Origin: Zopfochytrium polystomum
Lineage: Eukaryota > Chytridiomycota > Chytridiomycetes > Chytridiales > Chytridiaceae
DNA: 26,412 nt
Direction of reading: 5' to 3'
Assembly (NCBI GenBank): GCA_025765615.1
Contig: JAIVFJ010000538.1
Span: 1 to 26,412 of the forward strand
Both the position numbers and the translations under genes were made by a program. Positions 19,395 through 26,412 of the stretch are shown here, one piece after another (positions within the stretch are counted from its first letter, which is position 1; each line of letters starts with the position of its first letter). The notes under the pieces are model-generated. The model had not been told where the DNA came from, ran no database searches, and worked only from the letters and a program-made list of their open reading frames with translations.

Positions 19395-19462
19395 GACGAA
19401 GTTTTGAACTCCGATTTCCATAGGATGGGCCGCTCTGCCACTGAGTGAGAGTCTCTGCAGAG
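19395..19462 (-). other. tRNA-like relic (A and B boxes)
   Basis: On the minus strand, CTCAGTGGCAGAGCGG carries a perfect internal promoter A box (TGGCAGAGCGG). CGGAG-TTCAAAA-CTTCG forms a T-arm with a B-box-like loop. The D-stem is nearly intact, but the anticodon arm is about 5 bases too short and the acceptor ends do not pair, so this is not a functional tRNA. It may be a tRNA pseudogene or the head of a tRNA-derived SINE. Confidence 0.4.
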
Positions 19463-20068
19463 TTAAGAAAAGTCGTGCCAGAGATGCGCGCACCTTCTTT
19501 GGTGAAGAGCGACCGGTGTTCAGAGCCTGGCCGAGCGGGAAGGGTTGCGTGCCGTTCGGGCTCGCACAAAGGGAATTAATGCTTACTATTAGACATTTGT
19601 CTTGGCACAGAATTAAAGGAATAAGGAGCGTGTTGTGGCTGCTTGTTGACTGATGTGGAACCCTGGCACGTAGCTCCCTACTCCCTGGCGGAAGATGGGC
19701 AAACGTAGCGCCGTATTGCATGCGCAACTGCGACAGGAAGGCGGAAAGGTGAGGGCGGGCTCGTGGGGCAAGAGATTTATTAGTTTCGTATATACGTTTG
19801 TGAGAAACAACGAAAGAAGAATGAAGAGCTGAATAAGGTGCCGAGCGGCTGAAAGAGTGAATTGTGAAACCAACTCAAAATCAACTTGAAATCAAGTCAG
19901 TTCCCCAAAGTTTTAGGGGTATTGTTGTAAGAGATGTTCGGCGCCGAGCGAGGCTAAATCTAGCGGCTACACGCGGAGTTCGTCAACGGCGGACAGTTCC
20001 TAACGAAAATCCTCTTGCAGAACGAAGCTCTTCAAAGCCTCTCGCCTTCCCCCATTCCTTTTTGGCCG
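19463..20068. other. Intergenic region, no gene seen
   Basis: The only notable element is a second A-box-like string, TGGCCGAGCGG, on the plus strand at 19528-19538 without a matching T-arm. No credible coding frame is present. Confidence 0.35.
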
Positions 20069-21127
20069 TTACCCAAACAGCCCGTAATCATCCCACCCGT
20101 CAACGGCAGTCCAGTCAACGTCAAGCCCACTGCCCCTCCACCACTGCATGCTTTCCGCCCTACCGATAAGAGCGGTGAAAGCGGGAGTATGCCTTGCGTA
20201 CTTGAGCTCGTATCTACTGTCTTTCCACCACTGGAGGGTCTTCGTCTGGCCAAAGCTGCTAGCTGAGTCCATTGCGCGAGCGTCGTACCGGAACTCGAGG
20301 CCACTGTCCTTCCACCATTGCAGAACATCGAGTTTTCCAGCTTTCGACGCATAAAACGCTGCTGTGGCATCGTACTTAAGTGGCAGACTACTATCCTTCC
20401 ACCACTGCAAGGTGCTGGTGTGCCCATCGCTGCTGGCCCATTCCACCGCCTTTTCGTTATACTTGAGTTGGAGCCCACTGTACTTCCACCACTGCAATAC
20501 ACTGACATGCCCATAGTAGCTGGCCCATGCCATTGCCTGTTCGTCATACTTCAACTCGAGCCCACTGTCCTTCCACCACTGCAGCATGCCGATCCTCCCT
20601 TCCATTGAGGCGAAATTGAGAGGTGACTCGTCATACTTCAGGGCGAGCCCGCTGTATTTCCACCAACTCAATACATCCAGCAGCATATTATTGCTGGCAC
20701 GGGCGATCGCCTTCTCCGTATACTGCAGCTCCAACCCGCTTTCCTTCCACCACTGAAGCACGTCCACCGACCCTATATAATCCAAAGTGCCACCGACAGT
20801 GAGATTCCTGAGTCGATCGCTTGGGAGGTGGAGTTGAAGGAAATCAAGGACGCCGACGGAGATGAATCGGAAATAGTCGCAGCCGTATCTTCACTGTATC
20901 TTCCCCAGCAAGGATACTGCCTGAATTTGCCGCAGGCGGAAGAGGGATGCGACTGCCAAGCGCTCCTTGTGGGTTTCGATGTAGCCGCAGATCGCGATCG
21001 GGAGAACGGAGGGCAGAAGACGGTGGCTTGGCCGCGACATCCCGTGGGAGACGCTGGACAAAGCTTGGCCACAGGTGTGTAACCACTTGGACATTATCAT
21101 GCGTGGGACATATGAGCTTCCTTCCAT
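20069..21127 (-). pseudogene. WW-repeat (LQWWKDSGLELKYD) protein with one in-frame TGA
   Basis: From the ATG at 21127 one frame runs 78 codons to a TGA (20893-20891), then stays open for another 273 codons to TAA at 20069. The two halves read as one protein: a helical N-terminal part (LPIAICGYIETHKERLAV) and about eight repeats of 29-30 residues with the consensus LQWWKDSGLELKYDEKAMAWAS. Such repeats resemble ankyrin-like helical repeat proteins that I associate with zoosporic fungi, where they occur in large families; a binding role is likely but the partner is unknown. The single TGA is the only defect seen, so the gene is either freshly inactivated, read through, or affected by a base error. 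The repeat half alone lacks a start codon close to the TGA. Confidence 0.75.
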
Positions 21128-21196
21128 CCTCGCGATCGCGATATTGAAGCCGCGTGGGCTGATCGGGCTCGATTTATTTGAAAGTTGAAGTCTCTA

Positions 21197-21650
21197 TTAC
21201 CCGTTCAAAGCGTTTGGCAATACCCCACCGACAAGGCCATCTTTCGCCGCCTTGCTGAGGAGCTCAGTAATTTCGGACACCTTGACAACGGTGCCCCCAG
21301 AGCCCAGCCACATCCACTTTCCACTTCCGCATCGCTCAAGCTTTCGCAGGGATTGCCAAAGTACGGAATCACGTAAACGTGTCTCGGAGCTCCAGCCGAC
21401 CGCGTCAAAAACGTCTTCCACAAACGCCGCGGCCACAGCCTGCGCCTCGGCGTAGTCGCCGGCGATAGGCAGCGCCGCCCGCTCGAGGTGCATTCGCGCT
21501 CGACGAGCTGCGGGAGGCGGCCGTCGCGCTCCGGGTATATGCGATCTTGCCGGGTTTGGACGGCCCGCGCGAGCTGCTCAGAAGGACGCGGTCGCGGCGC
21601 GCGACAACCGAGTTGGTGTTGCCGGAGCCCACGAGCCAGATCGTTTTGTT
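21197..21650 (-). pseudogene. Unknown broken gene
   Basis: The minus strand carries three protein-like pieces in different frames: IWLVGSGNTNSVVARRDRVL, then IYPERDGRLPQLVERE, then HLERAALPIAGDYAEAQAV followed by FVEDVFDAVGW and a C-terminal stretch to a stop at 21197. Codon choice and helical character suggest one original protein with two frameshifts. No start codon opens the first piece, although a TATATAAA box lies just upstream at 21694-21701. I do not recognise the family. It lies about 160 bases beyond the 3' end of acidic-protein paralogue 2. Confidence 0.45.
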
Positions 21651-21693
21651 CGCGGCGCGGTGGTGGTGGCGGCAGTGGTTTTCAGTCGCGTGC

Positions 21694-21701
21694 TTTATAT
21701 A
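21694..21701 (-). promoter_or_regulatory. TATA box
   Basis: TATATAAA on the minus strand lies about 45 bases upstream of the first coding-like piece of the broken gene. Its presence supports a formerly expressed gene. Confidence 0.45.
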
Positions 21702-21810
21702 TTGAAGTGAAAGGAAAAAGGGAAAGGGAGAGAAACATTACAAGTACAGAGTAAGGAAGAACCCAAGTAAAATGGGCAGTGCCAGTCCCAGAGAAACCCA
21801 GCAGCTGGGC

Positions 21811-22792
21811 TTACTCTTCGTCGTCGTAGGCCTCCTCCTCGTCGACAGCCTCCTCCTCCTCAAGCTCCTCCTCGTCGAGGGCCTCTTCCTCCTCCAGCTC
21901 CTCCTCGTCGGCCGCCTCCTCCTCCTCGAGTTCCTCCTCGTCGACCGCCTCCTCCTCCTCGAGTTCCTCCTCGTCGACCGCCTCCTCCTCCTCGAGTTCC
22001 TCCTCGTCAACAGCTTCCTCCTCTTCAAGCTCCTCCTCGTCAAGCGCCTCCTCCTCGTCGAGCTCTTCCTCGTCAACGGCCTCTTCGTCGTCAAACTCTT
22101 CGTCCTCGACGGCCTCGTCGTCGTCGAGCGCCTCCTCCTCGTCAAAGGCAGCGGCGATTTCATCGTCGTAGGCGGCTTCGTCGTCGTAGCCCTCGTAGTC
22201 GACGAGACCCTCGGCCGGCGCGTCCGCGGGGGCTTCGGCAGGGGGAGCTGATGAGGATGAGCAAAGAATAGGTTAAGTCAGAGCTCAGCGACACGTTGTC
22301 CCACGAAAAGAGTGGGCTTTGTGGAGTTCGGAGGAGATGATTTTGAGAAACCAAATGAACCGTCGTTGGATTTACCTGGCGGCGGGCCTCGCTTCTTGCC
22401 ACGGCCCTTGCCACGGCCTCCGCGCTTGTCTAGTTGATTTGAAAAATGGCAGCAGCGGGTTGATGAGCGATTCAGAACCCATGGTGTCAAGCCGAAACAA
22501 GACGAAACTTACGTCCTGAGAGTCGAACGCGTTGTAGGCGGGTGAGAGAAGAGGCAGGTAGGAGGCGATGGTGGTTGAAGAAGGATTGGCCTCGATTAGT
22601 TACAGGACGAGCAAAACAATCCAGCGACCCAGAATACATACGGCGCTCGAGCTGGACGACGGCGGCGGAGACGCCAGAGATCAGGTCGTTGGAGCCAACG
22701 AGGGAAATGTCGGTGGTGGGGAGCGGCGCGGCGGCGACCATGGAGGCAGCGGCGGCCACGAAGGCGGCAACGAGGAGCGTGATGGAGCGCAT
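21811..22792 (-). CDS. Secreted basic/acidic protein, paralogue 2
   Basis: Exons are 22792-22642, 22429-22376 and 22247-21811, in phase 1, with donors GTATGT and GTAAAT, ending TAA (213 residues, or 214 if the 3-nt exon at 22515-22513 is used). Exon 1 encodes a clear signal peptide (MRSITLLVAAFVAAAASMVAA) [first 20: shown for comparison with paralogue 1] then APLP and a pro-segment ending VVQLER before the splice. Exon 2 is Gly/Lys/Arg-rich (KRGGRGKGRGKKRGPPP). Exon 3 begins with a short Pro/Ala linker, then LVDYEGYDDEAAYDDE and a tail of about 110 residues that are nearly all Glu/Asp, built from an 11-residue repeat, ending AYDDEE. This is the longest and cleanest acidic tail of the four paralogues and shows no frame damage. 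Confidence 0.82.
21825..22080. repeat. 33-bp tandem repeats coding for an acidic 11-mer
   Basis: Units of 33 bp encode EEEEAVDEEEL. The best copies start 33 bases apart at 21928, 21961 and 21994 and differ by few bases; flanking copies are more diverged. Slippage or unequal exchange here would change the length of the acidic tail in steps of 11 residues. Confidence 0.85.
22513..22515 (-). other. Candidate 3-nt microexon GAC, paralogue 2
   Basis: On the minus strand CTCTCAG-GAC-GTAAGT sits between exons 1 and 2: a pyrimidine-rich acceptor, three bases, then a consensus donor. The same arrangement is found in paralogue 3. Inclusion adds one Arg codon and keeps the frame. Confidence 0.4.
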
Positions 22793-22894
22793 TGTGGGCT
22801 GGATTGAGTGAGAAAGGGGGGGTGTGTGGGGCTGCTGTTGCGATTGATGTGATTGATGGGATTGGTGTGCTGGGAATTGGTGTGTGGCAGGGAG

Positions 22895-22902
22895 TATATA
22901 TA
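22895..22902 (-). promoter_or_regulatory. TATA box of acidic-protein paralogue 2
   Basis: TATATATA lies about 105 bases upstream of the start codon, a placement almost equal to that in paralogue 1. Confidence 0.6.
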
Positions 22903-22964
22903 TCTGTGTTGAAGGGGCCGGGCGAAGGCACAAACTGTCTTGCGGTTTGTGAAAGGGAGGGCGA

Positions 22965-23025
22965 GAGACAGCGAGAGAGCGACGAAGAGAGAGAGAGGAG
23001 GAGAGAGAGAGAGAGAACGGGGCGA
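22965..23025. repeat. GA-rich purine tract
   Basis: Mostly GAGA repeats on the plus strand (pyrimidine-rich CT on the coding strand of paralogue 2), upstream of its TATA box. Confidence 0.8.
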
Positions 23026-23089
23026 AGCACCAACCCGCACGCCATTCCCGGCGGGGCCGGGCTGAGTGCGGTTTCGAAGATTCCTGTTT

Positions 23090-23215
23090 GAAAAACAAAA
23101 AAAAAAAACAAAAAATAAAATAAAATTTGACGCGTTGGAAGTGAGACACATTTTCCATTTTGTTTGCTTTTTGTTTCCCTTTTTTTTTTCTTTTTTTTTT
23201 TTTGTTTTTCGTTTC
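23090..23215. repeat. A-rich and T-rich tracts upstream of paralogue 2
   Basis: An A-rich block (23092-23126) and a long T-rich block (23178-23215) lie about 40 bases apart. They flank a GTGAGACACA string that also occurs as ATGAGACACA next to the T tract upstream of paralogue 1. Confidence 0.8.
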
Positions 23216-23633
23216 CCTGCTGGTTTGGGCACCGCGGACCGTTGCTGCCGCCGGGAACGCGCCGATCACTCAAGTAACAAAGATACTTATTGGCATATTA
23301 TATTCATGCTGACCGCTGTGGCCCGTGGGGAAGGAAGGTCGCCTCGCATTTCCCACGCCAGCCTCATTGTTTGCAAGATTTTAGCTGCGTGGCTACTTGT
23401 GCCAATGCCGATTCACTTAAGGACCGCACGAACGTTTGCTATTCCAGAAAGCAATCTCAAGGCAATCCTTTGAGTTTATTCTTCACTGGCGATCGCTTGC
23501 AGTTGAAATGTAATGCCTTCGCGAGCTAGGTATTATTGGAAGAGCGAAGTCACAAAATGAAAAAACAAAAACGTGTGAAAGTAGGGAAGACTCCAAAAAA
23601 ACTGGAGCGCAGTTCGAAAAAACAGTCAAGGAA
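23216..23633. other. Intergenic region, no gene seen
   Basis: This lies between the upstream region of paralogue 2 and the stop codon of paralogue 3, and includes the likely 3' untranslated region of paralogue 3. No coding or RNA signature is seen. Confidence 0.4.
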
Positions 23634-24706
23634 TCACTCCTCGTCTTCGTATAATTCCTCCTCGTCAACAGCCTCTTCTTCCTCAAGCTCTTCTCCAACA
23701 ACCTCCTCCTCCTCCAATTCGTCCTCTTCTAGCGCCTCCACCTGTTCGACGGCTCCTTCTCCCTTGAACTCTTCATCTCCGAGTTCCTCTACGTCGAATT
23801 CCTCCTCGTCAACCGCCTCGTCGTCGTCGAACGCTTCGTCCTCGCCAAACGCAGCAGCAAAGCCGTCATCGAAGGCGGACGCGTCGTCGTAGCTCTCAAA
23901 ATCAACCAGACCCGCTGGGCCATAGTATGGCGCGGCCTCCGCGGGCGCAGCTTCCGCAGGGTACCCTTCTGCAGGTGCAGCTTCGGCCGGGGGTGCTTCC
24001 GCGGGGTTGGCGTCAGCAGGCGTGGCATTGCCAGGAGCTCCTCCAGCGGGTTCTGCGGGAGCGTCGCTGGGTGCGCCACCGGGTGCGTCCCCAGGAGCGC
24101 CAGCGTCACCAGCTGCACCAGAATATTCAACGACGATTATTTTTTGGTTTATAAATGATCAGCGAGTTTACCAAAAAAAGTAGCACTGGAGCAGAAAGTT
24201 TACCTGGTGGAGGACCGCCGCCCATGCCCTTCTTGCCTCGCTTGCCCTTTCCACGCCTGCCTTTGCCGCCACGCTTCCCTTTCCCTCCCTTTCCTTTTTT
24301 GCCTCTTCTGCCGTCTAATTTTCGATTAAGGGAAACATCGAGTAGTGTTTGGAAATACTGGCACACGAAAGGTTTGCTCATTATGCAATCGACTTACGTC
24401 CTGTGTCAAGCCAGACCCAGTTCACGATTGTGAGTTCAGGGGAGGAAAGTAAGAAAGCACGCGGAGGAAATCGTTAATCCGATCGAGAATGAATAAGGGA
24501 ATGATAGGTTTTGCGTGCAGGACAAGAAGATGCAAGACGGTGTAGTGCTTACGTCGCTCGAGCTCGACCACTCCAGCGTGGTCGGCCGAGATCAGGCTAG
24601 TTGGAGACGAGTTCGAGGTCGGTGTTGGCCGGTAGCGGCGCGGCTGCAACCAAAGACGCGACGGTGGCAGCGAGGCACGGCTGACGAGGAGGCTGAGGGA
24701 TCGCAT
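23634..24706 (-). CDS. Secreted basic/acidic protein, paralogue 3 (signal-peptide region frame-scrambled)
   Basis: Exons are 24706-24553, possible microexon 24400-24398, 24314-24204 and 24112-23634, all in phase 1, ending TGA (about 248 residues). Exon 2 is the classic basic block (GKKGKGGKGKRGGKGRRGKG). Exon 3 starts with a Pro/Ala/Gly linker containing GYPAEAAPAEAAPYYG, then GLVDFESYDDASAFDDGFAA and a mixed Glu/Asp tail ending LYEDEE. In exon 1 the start MRSLSLLV and the end VVELERR lie in one open frame, but the hydrophobic core expected from the paralogues (ATVASLVAAAPLPANTDLEL) is encoded in another frame. Two compensating indels therefore seem to have replaced the signal-peptide core by Pro/Arg-rich sequence. 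Secretion of this copy is doubtful. No clear TATA box is seen at the expected distance. Confidence 0.7.
24398..24400 (-). other. Candidate 3-nt microexon GAC, paralogue 3
   Basis: On the minus strand TTGACACAG-GAC-GTAAGT lies between exons 1 and 2, matching paralogue 2 in the three exonic bases and the donor. If skipped, the frame is kept as well. Confidence 0.4.
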
Positions 24707-25408
24707 TGCTTGTGGAAAGATGATCCGAAGGCAGAAGTTTGTTGGTTGCGAGACTGAATCTGCATGTGGGAAGGTCTATGTGAAGCTTAAAAGTTTCGAG
24801 GCGAAGCACATGGGCTGAGCACACGAGGAATGCAGTTGCGTTGCGTTCCTTTTCGAGTGAATCCCGGAATATGCCGATTGATTCCCTTGTCTTCGTCTTC
24901 ACTCGCATAACTGGCTCAAGCTGGCGATGCAAGTGCATGATCCCACACTTCGGATCTTTCTAACACTAGAGAGTTTCCGCCACCTCCAGTTTGCGACTTT
25001 TTCCTCCAAAATTTCTTCCTTCGTCACTGGATTATTTCCATGGAGCGTGGGAGAGAGACTGTCGCGAGGGCTGGCGGCGGTGCGCGTTGTTTTTCTTTTC
25101 GTTTTTGTAATAATTTGTAACTGGACGTGGCTTCCAGTGACGGTTGGCTCACTGGAAATTTCACCACCATACTTCCTTGTGAGTGTGGCGGAAACAGCCT
25201 ACTTTCTGCTTTGCACCTCTACATGTTGTCCTCCAGCCATTGACATGCAGCAAAATACTGCAACAGATTCGTGCACATTTATAAAGAGAAGTTGAAAAAC
25301 AAAATGATGACAGAAACCAAAAATAAAAGGAACAAGTAGGATCCTCCTGAAGGTGAACTGACCGTCCCGCAGGAGTTCAACATAAGACGCAACGGCGCAT
25401 CCAGTGAA
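24707..25408. other. Intergenic region, no gene seen
   Basis: This is the upstream region of paralogue 3 and the 3' side of paralogue 4. It holds chance frames only; a plus-strand frame at 24927-25295 is hydrophobic in part but has no family resemblance. Confidence 0.4.
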
Positions 25409-26412
25409 TTACTCGTCGTCTTCATAGACCTTCTTCCGGATCGGCAGCCTCTTCGTCCTCAAGCTCTTCCTCATCTCCTGCTTCATCCTCATTAATTTGC
25501 TCCCCGTTGAGCTCCTCCTCCTCGACGACCTCTTCCTTTCTCGAGCTCTTCCTCCTCGAGCTCCTCCTCATCAACTGCTTCTTCGTCGTCGAACAGCTCT
25601 TCTTCGACAGCGTCGTCGTCGTCGACCGCCTCCTCCTCGTCAAACGCCGCAGCAAAGTCGTCGTCGTAGGCAGCCTCGTCGTCGTAGCCCTCGTAGTCAA
25701 CCAGACCAGCTTGGCCATAGTACGGCGCGGCTTCCGCAGGGTACCCTCTCGCCGGGTACCGTCTCGCAGCGTATCCCATCGCAGGATGCCCTCTCGAAGG
25801 GTACCCTTCCGCCGGGTACCGATTCGCAACCGGACGCTTCCGCAGAGAAACCCTGCCGCAGGGTTCCTCTCCGCGGGGTACCTTTCAGCAGCGTACATTT
25901 CCGCAGGGTTCCCAACCGCAGGGTTCCCAAACGAAGGGTTTCCCAAACACAGTGTTCCCTGCCGCACCGTACCCTCCAGCAGGAGCAGCGTCGGCCATGG
26001 CCATGGGGGCTTCTGCGGAGGTCGGCCCAGCCGCGTTTGCCGTCGCCAGGCATTCCTGGGGCTCCTCCCGCAGGAGCAGCGCCAGGAGCGCCGCCTGGAT
26101 CGCCGCCAGCAGCGCCGCCGGGATCGCCGCCAGGAGCACCGGCGGGAGCGCCCGCCGGGGTCGCCGCCTGCAGGAGGTGCGTCTGCGGGAGCGTCGCCGG
26201 GAGCCCCACCAGCATCACCAGCTCCACCTGAACATGGATCAAGGATTTGATGGGAAGTTGTGTGATCAGCGGGCTTGGCGTTGCAGCGTTGGGCCTGACA
26301 GAGATAAATACCTTGGGGAGCACCGCCGCCCTTTCCCTTCTTGCCACGCTTACCCATTCCGCGCTTGCCCTTGCGACCCTTCCCTTTCTTGCCTTTTCCT
26401 CTTTTGCCTCCT
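25409..26412 (-). pseudogene. Secreted basic/acidic protein, paralogue 4, partial and frameshifted
   Basis: Exon 2 (from the window edge to 26312) encodes the basic block (GKRGMGKRGKKGKGGGAP), followed by a GTATTT donor. Exon 3 (26221-25409) begins GDAGGAPGDAPADAPPAGG, has a long repetitive Pro/Ala/Gly/Tyr middle, then AAPYYGQAGLVDYEGYDDEA and an acidic tail. The frame changes at least twice in the linker (near 26150 and 25950), again near 25545 after EEELEEEEL, and near 25430, where VYEDDE in a third frame supplies the family's C-terminus before TAA. Exon 1 lies outside the window. The indels fall in low-complexity repeats, so assembly error is a real alternative to gene decay. Confidence 0.7.
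25736..25985. repeat. 15-bp minisatellite in paralogue 4 linker
   Basis: About 16 diverged units of roughly 15 bp share the core GCAGGGTACCC or GCAGGGTTCCC (plus strand). In the coding strand and correct frame they encode a YPAE[RG]-type pentapeptide, of which paralogue 3 has only one or two units. Confidence 0.8.

Noticed and set aside
19395..19462. Functional tRNA gene
   Set aside because: The anticodon arm is too short and the acceptor ends do not pair, so only a relic is supported.
20100..20785. Regular 90-base periodicity that could be taken for a repeat array or CRISPR
   Set aside because: The units diverge, have no constant repeat/spacer division, and translate into a continuous 30-residue protein repeat on the minus strand.
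12893..20893. Reassigned stop codons (TGA or TAG at conserved Trp/Tyr positions in the GH5 and LigB frames)
   Set aside because: Intact genes end in TGA, TAG and TAA, and the same frames also carry frameshifts and truncations, so decay explains the stops.
21738..22251. Arg/Ser-rich and Leu-rich frames opposite or overlapping the acidic exons
   Set aside because: They are shadows of GAG/GAC codon repeats; the Glu/Asp frame alone has matching signal-peptide exons and splice phases.

Overview
The window looks like nuclear DNA of a fungus, probably an early-diverging zoosporic lineage (chytrid or blastoclad type). Genes are split by short GT-AG introns of about 60-160 bp. Spliceosomal U1 snRNA genes are present. 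A LINE with an RNase H domain fits fungal Tad1-like elements, and a protein built of 30-residue LQWWKDSGLELKYD repeats resembles families I associate with such fungi. The species assignment is inference. Stop codons of the intact genes are TAA, TAG and TGA, so the standard code applies.

Layout. Positions 1-400 hold part of a heat-shock-factor-type DNA-binding domain (minus strand). From about 650 to 6316 lies a dead LINE retrotransposon (plus strand) with endonuclease, reverse transcriptase, RNase H and zinc-finger parts in shifting frames and a poly-A tail. Then come an ABCG half-transporter (minus, 6596-8755), a three-exon gene of unknown function (plus, 9968-10746) and a short-chain dehydrogenase (minus, 11158-12162). 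The next stretch is full of relics: a truncated GH5 endoglycoceramidase-like pseudogene (12608-13765) and a LigB/DOPA-dioxygenase-like pseudogene (14843-15335). Around the second relic sit three U1 snRNA genes. Two of them form a near-perfect inverted duplication, and one arm cuts off the dioxygenase relic.

The right third (17000-26412) is dominated by four tandem minus-strand paralogues of an apparently undescribed family of secreted, charge-segregated proteins. Exon 1 encodes a signal peptide ending in a dibasic site, exon 2 a Lys/Gly/Arg-rich basic block, and exon 3 a Pro/Ala/Gly linker plus a long Asp/Glu-rich tail with a shared LVDYEGYDDEAAYDDDFA core. Two copies show the same possible 3-nt microexon. 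Among them lie a WW-repeat protein gene with one in-frame TGA, a broken unknown gene, a possible fifth exon remnant and a tRNA-like relic.

No pathway links all these genes. The coherent units are the U1 cluster and the acidic/basic secreted family. Intact genes (ABCG, dehydrogenase, two of the four acidic paralogues, U1) alternate with many decayed ones, as is common in accessory or subtelomere-like regions. Some single-base frameshifts could also be assembly errors.
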